In this document: one piece after another, positions 29,547-38,690 of the stretch
How positions within the stretch are numbered: the stretch's first letter is position 1
Layout: the number at the start of each line of letters is the position of its first letter
Origin: Pandoraea nosoerga
Lineage (GTDB): Bacteria > Pseudomonadota > Gammaproteobacteria > Burkholderiales > Burkholderiaceae
DNA: 64,000 bases
Direction: 5' to 3'
NCBI RefSeq assembly: GCF_902459585.1
Contig: NZ_CABPSC010000001.1
Span: forward strand, 372,001 to 436,000
Notes under the pieces: generated by a model
Told to the model about the DNA's origin: nothing
The model's input: only the letters and a program-made list of their open reading frames with translations
Databases searched by the model: none
Position numbers and translations under genes: made by a program

Positions 29547-30380
29547 TCACTTCGTTTCGAGACCACGATGCCACTTGAGCAGGTGGCTGTTGAGGCGGTC
29601 CATGCCCAGGTCGATGATCAGTCCGAGCAGACCGATGGTCAGCATGCCGGCGATGATCTTGTCCGACCACATGTACTCGCGCGCTTCCAGAATGCGGTAG
29701 CCCAGGCCATTGTTCACGGCAATCATCTCGGCCACGATCACGACGATGAACGCCGTGCCGATGCCGATCCGGATGCCCGAGAGGATGTAGGGCGTGGCGG
29801 CCGGCATGATCACGCGGCGAAAGATCGTGAACTGGCTCGCGCCGAGGTTGCGCGCCGCGCGCAGGTAGATGCCGTCGACGTGGCGCACGCCGGCGATGGT
29901 GTTCATCAGCACGGGAAAGAACGCCCCGAGCGCGATAAGGAAGAACGCCGGCGGGTTGCCCAGCCCGAACCACAGGATGGCGAGCGGAATGTAGGCGATC
30001 GGCGGGATCGGGCGCACGACCTGCACCAGCGGGTTGAAGAGCCCGTAGACGCGCGTGCTGGTGCCCATGAGCAGGCCGAGCGGCAGCGCGATGACGGTGC
30101 CGACGAGAAAGCCCATGATCACGCGATAGAGGCTGTTGGCCGCGTCGGTGAGCAGTTCGCTCGAATGCAGCCACGCGCCGAAGCCGTCGGCCATGGCGGC
30201 CGTCGGCTTGAGGTACTGCCACCACTTGGTGATGACGGCGAGCGGCGACGGAAGAATGATCGGGTTGATCCACCCGAGGCCCGTGACGATCTGCCAGATC
30301 GCCACGACCGCGAGCGGAATCAACACGCCGCGCAGCACGCGCGAGGAGCGCGTGCCGGAAGAAGCGAGCACTGCGGCCAT
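29547..30380 (-). CDS. ABC transporter permease, NitT/TauT type
   Basis: 277 aa inner-membrane protein with about six membrane segments and the EAA loop RAARNLGASQFTIFRRVIMPAA (only its start is diagnostic: AARNLGAS). Start is 13 bp downstream of the binding-protein gene stop and the stop is 10 bp before the ATPase gene, giving a tight binding protein-permease-ATPase order. Confidence 0.92.
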   Translation of the reverse strand: MAAVLASSGTRSSRVLRGVLIPLAVVAIWQIVTGLGWINPIILPSPLAVITKWWQYLKPTAAMADGFGAWLHSSELLTDAANSLYRVIMGFLVGTVIALPLGLLMGTSTRVYGLFNPLVQVVRPIPPIAYIPLAILWFGLGNPPAFFLIALGAFFPVLMNTIAGVRHVDGIYLRAARNLGASQFTIFRRVIMPAATPYILSGIRIGIGTAFIVVIVAEMIAVNNGLGYRILEAREYMWSDKIIAGMLTIGLLGLIIDLGMDRLNSHLLKWHRGLETK

Positions 30381-30393
30381 CCGGATGCCCCGC

Positions 30394-31362
30394 TTACTTG
30401 ACGTTCAGCTTGGTCTTGGCCTTGGCGAGCAGGTCGAGCTTGACCCAGTCGTCGGCCTTCGGCACCGGGTCCTGCAGCTTGCCCACGCCATACTTCTTCA
30501 TGAGGTCGGTCGTGAGCTGCACGTGCGAGGTGCTCAGGTCGTAGCTGTACGGCGAGTTGCCGATCGCGTCGGTGAAATCCTGCGTGGTGATCTGGTTCTT
30601 GAACATGTCCTCACGCACGTACTTCTCGGCCGCCTGCGGGTTCTTGATGAAGTAGTCGGTCGCTTCGACGAACGCGTACATCAGGCGCTGCGCCACGTCC
30701 GGCTTCTCCTTGTAGAGCTTCTCGGTGATCACGAGCGCGCGCACCGGCTCGCCGATCGGGGTGTCGTAGGGCTTGAGCACTTCCACGCCGAAACCCTTGT
30801 TGATGGCCTGCGAGGCCTGCGGCTCCGACTGGCACATCGCGTCGATGCTGCCGGCGGCGAGCGCCTGGTTCAGATCGGCGAAGGCCATGAACATGATCTG
30901 CACGTCCTTGCCCGGCTGGTCCGACCACGTCAGGCCGGCCTTGGCCAGCTCAGCGTAGAGAATGAGCTCCTGCGCGCCGCCACGGGCCACGCCCACCTTC
31001 TTGCCCTTGAGGTCGGCGACCTTCACGATCGGCAGCCCTTTCTTCGCGACAAGACGCACGCCGCCCTTGGCAAACCCGGCCACGGCGTAGATCGGCGCGC
31101 CCTGCGCGCGCCCCGCGATGGCGGCGTCGAGCGCGCTGGCCGACACGTCGATCTGGCCGGCTACGATCGCCGGCATGATGTCCACGCCCTTGGCGAACAT
31201 CCGCTCTTCGATCTTCAGGCCGTACTTCGGCCCGATCACCTTCATGTACGAGACCGCGCCGTAGTGCGCGAACTTCAGATTCCCCAGACGCACGAGGTCG
31301 TCGGCAAACGCGTGCAGCGAAGCCGCACACAGCGCTGCGGCGGCAAGGCATTGCTTGAACAT
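30394..31362 (-). CDS. ABC transporter periplasmic substrate-binding protein, NitT/TauT type
   Basis: 322 aa. Signal peptide to about residue 20 (ASLHAFADD). The fold resembles SsuA/ThiY-like proteins: LRLGNLKF-type start, DIMPAIVAGQIDVSASALDAA, and GKKVGVARGGAQELIL. Substrate unknown. ATG 31362 is preceded by AAGGAGA. Upstream lies a 440-bp spacer with palindromes that may bind the adjacent IclR regulator. The gene leads the transport operon and is downstream of iclR and the amidohydrolase on the same strand. Confidence 0.9.
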   Translation of the reverse strand: MFKQCLAAAALCAASLHAFADDLVRLGNLKFAHYGAVSYMKVIGPKYGLKIEERMFAKGVDIMPAIVAGQIDVSASALDAAIAGRAQGAPIYAVAGFAKGGVRLVAKKGLPIVKVADLKGKKVGVARGGAQELILYAELAKAGLTWSDQPGKDVQIMFMAFADLNQALAAGSIDAMCQSEPQASQAINKGFGVEVLKPYDTPIGEPVRALVITEKLYKEKPDVAQRLMYAFVEATDYFIKNPQAAEKYVREDMFKNQITTQDFTDAIGNSPYSYDLSTSHVQLTTDLMKKYGVGKLQDPVPKADDWVKLDLLAKAKTKLNVK

Positions 31363-31396
31363 AAGGTCTCCTTTCTCTCTTATTGGAATGGCCCGC

Positions 31397-31427
31397 CGGA
31401 AACGTCGGAAATCTCGGAAACGTCGGA
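31397..31427 (+). repeat. 9-bp tandem repeat (CGGAAACGT), about 3.4 copies
   Basis: CGGAAACGT, CGGAAATCT, CGGAAACGT and CGGA lie head to tail 35-65 bp upstream of the binding-protein start codon. Confidence 0.75.
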
Positions 31428-31535
31428 TTTTCAGACGCCGCGGTAGCACGCGCGTTAGAAAGCAATACTTATGCCAGACGAACAAGTCCTTGATTTTATT
31501 AAGTGAAATTGAGGAAAACCCGATAGTCGGGTATA

Positions 31536-31580
31536 CGGAATTCCGGAAAACTCTCGCACGATCTTTCTGGAATTCCAGAA
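31536..31580. promoter_or_regulatory. Candidate IclR operators upstream of the ABC operon
   Basis: A perfect 16-bp palindrome TTCTGGAATTCCAGAA (31565-31580) and a 10-bp palindrome CGGAATTCCG (31536-31545) have centres 32 bp apart, three helical turns. The TGGAA/TTCCA half-sites resemble IclR-family operators. They lie about 175-220 bp upstream of the binding-protein ATG and downstream of the iclR gene. Confidence 0.5.
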
Positions 31581-31802
31581 AACCTGCGAGTCCCGGACAA
31601 CGGCGAGGTGGGCGACGGGGTCGCCGGGCAGCCGAGGCTGGGGACTGGATACGCCGACTGCAGGGGTTCCGCGGGTCGCGGATTGAGGGGCGCGGGCGGT
31701 GGAGGCTCGAGAGTGCAGGGACAGGCGTTGTTGCGCCGACCCGGCACCGACGCGTGAGGCGAAAGCCATTGGCCGATGCCGCCGGCACCGGCCAGCATGA
31801 CC

Positions 31803-32582
31803 TCAGGCGGACAGCGCCTCGGGCACGGGCGGCTGGTAGCCCAGCGCAGCCGAGATCTCGGCCGCGCACGCCGACAGCCGCGACGAGATGTCGGGCAACA
31901 GCGCGCGTGTCATGCGCGATGACGGCCCCGACGCCGAGAGCGATGCGATCACCTCGCCCGAGGCGTCGCGCACCGGCACGGCGACCGAGACGGCTTCCGG
32001 CGCCAGTTCGCCAAAGCTCACCGCAACGTCCTGGCGGCGCACGTTGAGCAATTCGGCGGCGAGTTCGTCGCGCTCGATGAGCGTGCCGGCGGTAAAGCGC
32101 TTGCGGGGGCGGCCCAGCACTTGCGCACGCACGTCGTCCGAGGCGAATGCGAGCAGCACGCGGCCCGACGCGCCCACGTACAGCGGCCGACGGTTGCCGA
32201 CCACGCCGTGCACGCGCAACTCGTGCGTGGATTCGACGCGCGCCACGCACAGCGACTCGAGGCCGTCGCGCACGCGAAGTTGAATGTTCTCGTTGAGCGC
32301 GCGGTTGAGCGCCTGGAGATGGCGATGCGCCACCTTCACGAGATTGACCTGCTCGTGGCCGGCCACGCCGAGCACCAGCGCCTGGGCGCCGAGCACGTAG
32401 GTCACCGGACTGCCTTCGCGCACCACCCAGCGGTGTCGCTCGAGCGTGGCCAGCAGACGAAACGCACGCGACTTGTTCAGGCCCGCGCGCTGCGCCAGTT
32501 CCGTCACGCCCAGGCCGGGGCACTCCCCGACCAGCGACAGCAGCGTAAGTGCCGTGTCGACCGAAGCGACTGTGTAGTCCAT
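31803..32582 (-). CDS. IclR family transcriptional regulator
   Basis: 259 aa. N-terminal winged helix-turn-helix (VDTALTLLSLVGECPGLGV then ELAQRAGLNKSRAFRLLATL, residues 8-50) and a C-terminal GAF-like effector domain (about 75-250, with SGRVLLAFAS and AVPVRDASGEVIASLS). The start ATG at 32582 overlaps the stop of the amidohydrolase gene by an ATGA, so both are co-translated. Probably controls this operon and the transporter behind it. Confidence 0.93.
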   Translation of the reverse strand: MDYTVASVDTALTLLSLVGECPGLGVTELAQRAGLNKSRAFRLLATLERHRWVVREGSPVTYVLGAQALVLGVAGHEQVNLVKVAHRHLQALNRALNENIQLRVRDGLESLCVARVESTHELRVHGVVGNRRPLYVGASGRVLLAFASDDVRAQVLGRPRKRFTAGTLIERDELAAELLNVRRQDVAVSFGELAPEAVSVAVPVRDASGEVIASLSASGPSSRMTRALLPDISSRLSACAAEISAALGYQPPVPEALSA

Positions 32583-33466
32583 CAAACTTCCTCGCTATGT
32601 TGTTCGGCATAGGCGGCGAGCGCCGCCGCGAATTGCCCCAGTTGCGATTGCAGCGTCGAGAAGCCGTCATGCTTTTCGCCGCGCGCCTCATTCAGGTAAA
32701 GCGCCTGGTTCAGCTCGATCTGTACGCTGTGGCGCCGCTGCGCAGGCCGTCCGAAGTGGCGCACGATGTCGCCGCCGCGATACGGCGTGTTGTAGGCCAC
32801 GCGAAACCCCAGCCGCGTGAGCTCCGCGATGATCCAGCGCGAGAACGCCGGATCCGCGCTCGTGCCGTCGGCGTCGCTCACGATCGCGTCCGGGCGCGGC
32901 ATGCCGGCATCCGGATCGAGCGCGCCGCCGCGCGCGCGCATCGAATGGCAGTCCAGATGCCAGACCGCGCCGTGCCGCCGCCACGCGGTGTCGAGCGCAT
33001 CGCGCAGCGCCTGGCGGTATGGCAGGTAGTAGTCGTGAATGCGCCGCTCGACTTCGGCGACCGTGAGACGCCGGTCGTAGAGCGGCACATTGGGCGCCGC
33101 AAAGCGATGCAGCAGTCCCACGCCACGCTCGCTGTACGCCTGCGGGCGCGCATCGTGCGGCCACAGGCTCGCGAGCAGCTCGGGATCGATGTCGTACACG
33201 GCACGATTCGGATCGATGTAAGCGCGCGGGAAGAGCGCGGCGATGAGCGTCGCGCCGTGGTGCGTGGCCGCGAGCCAGAGTTCGTCGACATAAGCGTCGC
33301 CGCACGCGAGAATCGCCGCCGTGGGCGCAATGGTGTCGAAATCCGGCGGGAGCACGTGGCCGCTGTGGGGCACGTCGATCACCAGGGGCAAACGTCTGCC
33401 CGAGCCACCCCTGCCCTCTTGTGGCCCTTCCACAAAAAATCGGCCCTCGGTGACCTGGCGGGACAT
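32582..33466 (-). CDS. N-formylglutamate amidohydrolase family protein
   Basis: 294 aa. The zinc-amidohydrolase fold of HutG-like proteins is indicated by VIDVPHSGHVLPPDF (near residue 28), IDPNRAVYDIDPELL (near 85), WHLDCHSMRARGG (near 165) and YRGGDIVRHFG (near 245). The classic reaction is hydrolysis of N-formyl-L-glutamate to glutamate and formate, last step of one histidine route; no other hut gene is present, so the substrate may be another N-formyl amino acid. Start ATG follows GGAGAC. First gene of a unit with iclR and, beyond a regulatory gap, an ABC importer. Confidence 0.85.
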   Translation of the reverse strand: MSRQVTEGRFFVEGPQEGRGGSGRRLPLVIDVPHSGHVLPPDFDTIAPTAAILACGDAYVDELWLAATHHGATLIAALFPRAYIDPNRAVYDIDPELLASLWPHDARPQAYSERGVGLLHRFAAPNVPLYDRRLTVAEVERRIHDYYLPYRQALRDALDTAWRRHGAVWHLDCHSMRARGGALDPDAGMPRPDAIVSDADGTSADPAFSRWIIAELTRLGFRVAYNTPYRGGDIVRHFGRPAQRRHSVQIELNQALYLNEARGEKHDGFSTLQSQLGQFAAALAAYAEQHSEEV

Positions 33467-33886
33467 GCAGTCTCCTCACGCGCTTCCGGCACTCTCGCTC
33501 GCCGTTGGCAAGCCCTCCGTTTTGAACAGCAAAACAGGGTTTCAATATTCTGAAACAACGGTTCGGCGCCGACAAGGCGAGGCGTGTTACAACATATTTC
33601 CCGGCGCACGACGCCGCGCTCGGCGACGGTGTGACGAAGTTAGGCGAAGATGCATGAAGTTGCCGGCGCGTTTATCAGCACTTGCCGCCCGCATGCGGGA
33701 GCACAAAGGCGTCTCGCGCAACGAACCCGGCGCACCGGCTGTGATGACTCGTAATGGTTTCCGGGCGGCGATCGCCGCAGCGGCGGCCACGCGTCGCGTT
33801 TGCTGATGCGTTCTCACAAACAAAAACGCGGACCGTCTTTCGACGGCCCGCGCCTTGTCGTTCTCCGGCGCCCGGGGCGCCTGCGC
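33467..33886. other. 420-bp spacer between lipA and the amidohydrolase operon
   Basis: Contains the lipA terminator (33817-33852), a 14-bp palindrome GCGGCGATCGCCGC (33765-33778), and an AT-richer promoter region with the inverted repeat GTTTCA-N6-TGAAAC (33539-33556) about 75 bp upstream of the amidohydrolase ATG, a possible second regulator site. No gene supported. Confidence 0.5.
33817..33852 (-). terminator. Intrinsic terminator of lipB-lipA
   Basis: On the minus strand CGCGGGCCGTC pairs (one G-T wobble) with GACGGTCCGCG around a GAAA tetraloop and is followed by TTTTTGTTTG. It lies about 35 bp behind the lipA stop. Confidence 0.9.
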
Positions 33887-34897
33887 TCAGATCGCGTCGG
33901 CCACACCCGCTTCGTGCGCCTGCACGTCGGCGTGATAGCTCGAGCGCACCATCGCGCCCACGGCGGCGTGCGTGAAGCCCATCTCGTAGGCTTGTGCTTC
34001 GAACATCTTGAACGTCTCCGGCGTCACGTAGCGGCGCACCGGCAGATGGTGCTCCGAGGGCTGCAGATACTGGCCGATGGTGAGCATGTCGACGTTGTGT
34101 GCGCGCAGATCGCGCATGACCTGCAGAATTTCCTCGTCCGTCTCGCCCAGACCGACCATCAGGCCCGATTTGGTGGCGACGTCCGGGTGCTTCGCCTTGA
34201 ATTCCTTGAGCAGCGTGAGCGAGTGCTGGTAGTCCGAGCCCGGGCGCGCTTCCTTGTACAGACGCGGCACCGTCTCGAGGTTGTGGTTCATCACGTCCGG
34301 CGGGGCGGCGTTCAGGATGCCGAGGGCGCGATCCAGGCGCGCGCGGAAATCCGGCGTGAGGATCTCGATGCGGGTCTGCGGGGAAAGCTCGCGCACATGG
34401 CGAATGCAATCGACGAAGTGCTGGGCGCCGCCGTCACGCAGGTCGTCGCGATCCACGCTCGTGATCACCACGTACTTCAGGCGCATTGCCGCGATGGTCT
34501 TCGCGAGATTGAGCGGCTCGTTCGCGTCGAGCGGATCCGGGCGGCCGTGCCCCACGTCGCAGAACGGGCAGCGCCGCGTGCACTTGTCGCCCATGATCAT
34601 GAAGGTCGCCGTGCCCTTGCCGAAGCACTCGCCGATGTTCGGGCAGCTCGCCTCTTCGCACACCGTGTGCAGGTTGTGCTCGCGCAGGATCTGCTTGATT
34701 TCGTAGAAGCGCGACGTATGGGTGGCTGCCTTCACGCGGATCCAGTCCGGCTTCTTCAAACGCTCGACCGGCACGATCTTGATCGGAATACGCGCGGTCT
34801 TGGCCTGCGACTTTTGCTTGGCGGTGGCGTCGTAGTCGCCGTCGATCGTGCGAACTTCCTTGCTCGCGGTGTCGTTCTGGGTCACGGTGGTGGTCAT
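33887..34897 (-). CDS. lipA: Lipoyl synthase
   Basis: 336 aa radical-SAM enzyme that inserts two sulfurs into protein-bound octanoyl groups. Both iron-sulfur clusters are visible: the auxiliary cluster [12 protein letters not shown] (near residue 80) and the radical-SAM cluster [13 protein letters not shown] (near 107). The C-terminal RSSYHAD holds the conserved serine that ligates the auxiliary cluster. It lies 23 bp downstream of lipB in the same direction. Confidence 0.97.
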   Translation of the reverse strand: MTTTVTQNDTASKEVRTIDGDYDATAKQKSQAKTARIPIKIVPVERLKKPDWIRVKAATHTSRFYEIKQILREHNLHTVCEEASCPNIGECFGKGTATFMIMGDKCTRRCPFCDVGHGRPDPLDANEPLNLAKTIAAMRLKYVVITSVDRDDLRDGGAQHFVDCIRHVRELSPQTRIEILTPDFRARLDRALGILNAAPPDVMNHNLETVPRLYKEARPGSDYQHSLTLLKEFKAKHPDVATKSGLMVGLGETDEEILQVMRDLRAHNVDMLTIGQYLQPSEHHLPVRRYVTPETFKMFEAQAYEMGFTHAAVGAMVRSSYHADVQAHEAGVADAI

Positions 34898-34920
34898 GAT
34901 GGGGCTTTCCAGGCGTCCGT

Positions 34921-35628
34921 TCAGGCAGCGGCGTTGGCCGCATCAGCCGTATGGGTCGAAGGCGCGGCGTGTGCCGACGCGGTGTGCTGTTCGAGGTGAC
35001 GGCCGAGTTGCTGCGCCAGTCGCGCGGCCACTTCGTCCCAGCGGGCGGCCACGCCGAGCGTGGCCATGTCTATGGTTTGCAGGCCGGCGTAGCCGCACGG
35101 ATTGATCCAGTCGAACGGCCGCAGATCCATGGCGACGTTCAGCGATACGCCGTGATAGCTGCATCCGTTGCGGATCTTCAATCCGAGCGCGGCAATCTTC
35201 GCGCCGGCATGCGCCGCGGCGGGGCCGCCCGGACTCACATAGATGCCCGGCGCGCCGGCTCGGCGCTCAACGTCGAGATTATACGCTCCAAGGGTGTCGA
35301 TCACCGCCTGCTCGATCAGCCGCACCATTTCGCGCACGCCAAGCTTGCGGCGGCGCAGGTCCACGAGCAGATAGATCAACACCTGGCCGGGGCCGTGATA
35401 CGTGATCTGGCCGCCGCGATCGACCTTGACAAGCGGAATGCCGGTGTCGGCTACGAGCAGATGGGCGGGATCGCCGGCCAATCCCAGCGTATAGACGGGC
35501 GGATGCTGGACGATCCAGAGCTGATCCGGGGCGTGCGGGCCACGCGCATCGGTGTACGCGCGCATGGCGTCGAACGATGTGGCGTAGTCTTCGGTGCCGC
35601 GCCAGCACACTTCGATCGGGGAGGTCAT
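34921..35628 (-). CDS. lipB: Octanoyltransferase LipB
   Basis: 235 aa. Transfers octanoate from acyl carrier protein to lipoate-dependent enzymes. Motifs: [15 protein letters not shown] (near residue 72), [11 protein letters not shown] with the catalytic lysine (near 140) and [11 protein letters not shown] with the catalytic cysteine (near 176). The C-terminal 30 residues are a His/Ala/Thr-rich tail. Leads the lipB-lipA operon; the usual ybeD (DUF493) neighbour is 2.8 kb away here. Confidence 0.96.
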   Translation of the reverse strand: MTSPIEVCWRGTEDYATSFDAMRAYTDARGPHAPDQLWIVQHPPVYTLGLAGDPAHLLVADTGIPLVKVDRGGQITYHGPGQVLIYLLVDLRRRKLGVREMVRLIEQAVIDTLGAYNLDVERRAGAPGIYVSPGGPAAAHAGAKIAALGLKIRNGCSYHGVSLNVAMDLRPFDWINPCGYAGLQTIDMATLGVAARWDEVAARLAQQLGRHLEQHTASAHAAPSTHTADAANAAA

Positions 35629-35739
35629 GAGCGCGATTTTAACGAAAGCCGCGCAGTCTTGCTGACGCCCGCGTGCCCGGGCGGCGCACGACGCGCGCGC
35701 CGCCGGATCGCAATCATCCCATCATGGGATAGTTTGGCG

Positions 35740-36702
35740 TCAGGCGCGGCGAGTGGGGTCGGTGGGCGTGACCGGCTTGGCGGCCCCGGCGCCGAGCCCC
35801 CTGGCGTACCCGCCGGCGGCCGCAAGGATCATCGCGGCGCCGAGCCATTGCGTCGGGTGCAGCACAATGCCAAAGGCCAGGAAATCGACGGCGACCGCCA
35901 CCACGGGATAGACGAAACCGAACACGGCAAGGCTCGACGTGGACGCTTTCTGGAACGCGCCATACAGCAGCAGATACATGAACGTCGTATGGAACAACCC
36001 CAGCGTGACGATGGCGCCGACCTCGTGCGGGGTCGTGGGCAGTCGGCCAAAATCCGCCATCCACACGAACACCACCGCGCCAATGATCATGTGCAGCGCG
36101 GCAATGATCTCTGGCCAAAGCGTGCCCGCGAGTTTCTTCGTGAAAAGCGTGGTTGCGGCATACAGCGATGCGGCCGCGAGCGCGCTCGCGACGCCGAGCA
36201 GATAGCGCTCGCCATGCACGCCGCCCGGCTCAGCGAGGATGACCAGCCCGGCAAACGCCACGCCCAGACAGCCGAGCGTGACGAGCGACGGGCGCTCGCG
36301 CGTGATGACCGCGCTCGCGAGCACCAGCAGGAACGGCTGCACGTTGTAGACGACCGTGGTGATGCCCACCGAGGTCATCCGGTAGGCCGTGAACAGGAAA
36401 TACCAGTTGCAGACGAGCGTGATCGCCCCCAGGACGACGTTGACGACCTGCCAGCGCGTCAGGCGCAGGCCGCGCCAGTAGCCGCGATACGCGCACCAGG
36501 CGCAGAGGCTCGCCGCGCCGATCAGGCAGCGCCAGAAGACCACGTTGAGCGCCGGTTGCCCCGACATCAACACGAAGTAGCCAATCGTGCCGGAGATCAC
36601 CATCGCGGCAATCATCAACAGACGGCCGAGCCGCTCTTCGGCCTGGGTGTGGCGCAATGGCGCGGGATCGGGAAGGGAAGCTGGGGGGCAAGCTTGGGTC
36701 AT
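35740..36702 (-). CDS. DMT superfamily (EamA) transporter
   Basis: 320 aa with about ten membrane segments in two EamA repeats, beginning after a charged N-terminal 25 residues. Typical stretches are TIGYFVLMSGQPALNVVFWR and YNVQPFLLVLASAVITRERP, and the second repeat ends with PTQWLGAAMILAAGGYA-like sequence. Members export amino acids or small metabolites; substrate unknown. Stands alone between lipB and DUF2917. Confidence 0.87.
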   Translation of the reverse strand: MTQACPPASLPDPAPLRHTQAEERLGRLLMIAAMVISGTIGYFVLMSGQPALNVVFWRCLIGAASLCAWCAYRGYWRGLRLTRWQVVNVVLGAITLVCNWYFLFTAYRMTSVGITTVVYNVQPFLLVLASAVITRERPSLVTLGCLGVAFAGLVILAEPGGVHGERYLLGVASALAAASLYAATTLFTKKLAGTLWPEIIAALHMIIGAVVFVWMADFGRLPTTPHEVGAIVTLGLFHTTFMYLLLYGAFQKASTSSLAVFGFVYPVVAVAVDFLAFGIVLHPTQWLGAAMILAAAGGYARGLGAGAAKPVTPTDPTRRA

Positions 36703-36906
36703 CGGGGACTTCTCTGGTTTCGTCGCGTTATCGAGCTTTTTCAGACGCGATTATTGCGGGCCTTGTTGTGAATTTCATTGACACATTGACAGTCCCTTGA
36801 GCGCGCCTCGGGCGTGCCCCCCCACGATGCCGGAACGCATCACGCGCCCGCCCGCCGACACCAGGCGTGGAGCGCGCGGTTCCCGCTGCGGCAAAGCGGC
36901 GTACCG

Positions 36907-37239
36907 TCAGGCCGCCGCAGTGCACGAGTTCGCTTCGCGTGCCGCGCGCCGCCCGGCGAGCCACTGACGCAGCGCGCGAGCGAGTGTGAAACGATGCGCC
37001 ACATCGCGCTCGAGCTGCGCCTCGGCGCCCTCGTCCGACGACACCCAGTAACGGCGTCCCGGCTCGACGGCAAGGCGCTGCCCCGGCATCAGCCAGTAGT
37101 CGCGCGGATCACCGGCCCGCGTCACCCAGACTGCCGCACCGCGTGCGACCAGCGTATGCTCGTGGTGGAGGTCGAGCGTGACGACTTCGCCCGGACGAAT
37201 ACCGTAGAAGTACTGAACCTTTGTCAAATTGTTTTGCAT
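36907..37239 (-). CDS. DUF2917 domain protein
   Basis: 110 aa. A short cupin-like beta-strand protein: VVTLDLHHEHTLVARGAAVWVTRAGDPRDYWLMPGQ is split here only for description, with WVTRAGDPRDYWL (near residues 36-50) as the family signature. Function unknown. Divergent from the GcvA-like LysR gene, a pairing common in Burkholderiales, so the LysR protein may control it. The 100-bp space between the two holds an AT-rich stretch. Confidence 0.82.
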   Translation of the reverse strand: MQNNLTKVQYFYGIRPGEVVTLDLHHEHTLVARGAAVWVTRAGDPRDYWLMPGQRLAVEPGRRYWVSSDEGAEAQLERDVAHRFTLARALRQWLAGRRAAREANSCTAAA

Positions 37240-37339
37240 TTTACGACCCCCACTCAGTGCGAGACAATGACTGAATCATAGGGACTGGCAGGCGCCGCAC
37301 CAAACGACATATTTTCACGGCTTTGCAAATAAAGCTCAC

Positions 37340-38383
37340 ATGGATCTTCGGAGACTTCCCAACCTTAGCGCCTTGCGCGCGTTCGAGGCGGCCGCCCGCC
37401 TGGAGAGCTTCTCGCGCGCTGCGGAGGAGTTGTTCGTCACGCACGGCGCGATCAGCCACCAGATTCGCGCGCTCGAACAGGAACTGGGCACGACGCTGTT
37501 CGCGCGCAACGGCAAGCGCATCAGCATCACGCCGACCGGCCGCCAATACGCGCTGTCGATCCGCGCCGCGCTCGGCGACATTGCGCAGGCCACGCGCAAA
37601 CTGCAGGCCGGCACGCGCAGCGAGCGCCGCCTCGTGCTCACGACAATGCCGTCGTTCGCGAGCCGCTGGCTCACGCCGCGCATCGGCCGCTTCATCGATC
37701 GTCATCCGGAACTGGAAGTGGAATTGCGCTGCAGCGCCGAGCTCGTCGACTTCGAGCGTGACGACGTGGACGTCGCGCTGCGCATGGGCAAGGGAAACTG
37801 GCCCGGCCTGCACATCGAAAAGGTGCTGGAGGACGTTTTCTTCCCCGCCTGCAGCCCCACGTACAACAACGGACGGCTACCGAGAACCGCCGAGGAATTT
37901 CGTCGCAGCACGCTGCTGCGTTCGGAGGGCGAACCGTGGGCCCCATGGTTCGCGGCTGCCGGGTTCGATCTGCCCGAACCGTCGCAGGGCATGATGTACC
38001 AGGATTCCGGCATGCTTTCGCAAGCGGCCATCGTCGGCCAGGGGGTGGCGCTCGTGCGGCGCTCGCTCGCGGTGGGCGACATCATGGCCGGGCGCCTCGT
38101 GCGGCTCTCCGACGTCGACACGCCCTGCGAATGGGACTATTACTTCGTGTGCCCGCCGGGCGTGCTCGAGACGCAGCGCTTGCAGGCGTTCAGGACATGG
38201 TTTCTGGAAGAGCTGGCGGCATTCGAGTCGGTCAAGCACATGCAGCGGCGCCCGACTCGCCCGAGCCCTGCAGCGCTCGCCGCGGGCATGGCCGCGACTG
38301 CCGGCGAGATGGCCACGGACGCTCAGCTGGGGCTCGATCCGGTCGCGCCGATCGACGACGACGGCGCTCCGACACACGCGTGA
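37340..38383 (+). CDS. LysR family regulator, GcvA-like
   Basis: 347 aa. Winged helix-turn-helix at residues 6-65 (NLSALRAFEAAARLESFSRA then LFVTHGAISHQIRALEQELG), the GcvA-subgroup form with THGAISHQI, and a periplasmic-binding-fold effector domain from about 95 to 295. The last 45 residues (from about KHMQRRP) are an Ala/Pro-rich extension beyond the normal LysR length. Divergent from the DUF2917 gene. Target genes are unknown; no gcv genes are near. Confidence 0.9.
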   Translation: MDLRRLPNLSALRAFEAAARLESFSRAAEELFVTHGAISHQIRALEQELGTTLFARNGKRISITPTGRQYALSIRAALGDIAQATRKLQAGTRSERRLVLTTMPSFASRWLTPRIGRFIDRHPELEVELRCSAELVDFERDDVDVALRMGKGNWPGLHIEKVLEDVFFPACSPTYNNGRLPRTAEEFRRSTLLRSEGEPWAPWFAAAGFDLPEPSQGMMYQDSGMLSQAAIVGQGVALVRRSLAVGDIMAGRLVRLSDVDTPCEWDYYFVCPPGVLETQRLQAFRTWFLEELAAFESVKHMQRRPTRPSPAALAAGMAATAGEMATDAQLGLDPVAPIDDDGAPTHA

Positions 38384-38417
38384 AGCGCGGCCGTCATGCG
38401 CCGGCGCCATCTTGCCG

Positions 38418-38690
38418 TTACAGCACGACCTTGACCATCGGATGGCCGGTGAGAGCGCGATAGATGTCGTCGAGATGCGCTTTCGAATGCGCGCGCACGG
38501 TAACGGTCAGCCCGAGATATTTGCCCGAGCTCGATGGGCGCATCTCCACGGTCGCCGCATCGAATTCGGAATCGAATTCGCGCAGCAGCGCCACGATGGC
38601 GTCGGCAAAACCGTCCTGCGTCGCGCCCATTACCTTGATGGGAAAGTCACACGGAAACTCGAGCAGGCTCTCCTTCCTTTCCGTCGTCAT
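38418..38690 (-). CDS. ybeD: DUF493 / YbeD family protein
   Basis: 90 aa with the ferredoxin-like ACT-related fold of YbeD (EFPCDFPIKVMGATQDGF at residues 11-28, and SSSGKYLGLTVTVRAHSK near 53). Function unknown; in many proteobacteria it lies next to lipB and dacA. Here its start overlaps the dat stop by four bases (ATGA) and lipB is separated by three other genes. Confidence 0.92.
   Translation of the reverse strand: MTTERKESLLEFPCDFPIKVMGATQDGFADAIVALLREFDSEFDAATVEMRPSSSGKYLGLTVTVRAHSKAHLDDIYRALTGHPMVKVVL

Larger units (their letters stand above)
31363..31802. other. 440-bp regulatory spacer between the IclR gene and the ABC operon
   Basis: No gene supported. Contains a 9-bp tandem repeat (31397-31427), an AT-richer promoter-like segment (31465-31580) and two EcoRI-centred palindromes (31536-31545 and 31565-31580) 32 bp apart. 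Confidence 0.6.

Noticed and set aside
31363-32691. 765-aa open frame joining sequence opposite iclR with the ABC binding protein
   Set aside because: The N-terminal part is out of frame within iclR and the spacer; the signal peptide and AAGGAGA site place the true start at 31362.
33539-33556. KdgR-type operator before the amidohydrolase gene
   Set aside because: GTTTCA-N6-TGAAAC has the half-sites in the opposite order from the KdgR consensus; kept only as an inverted repeat.
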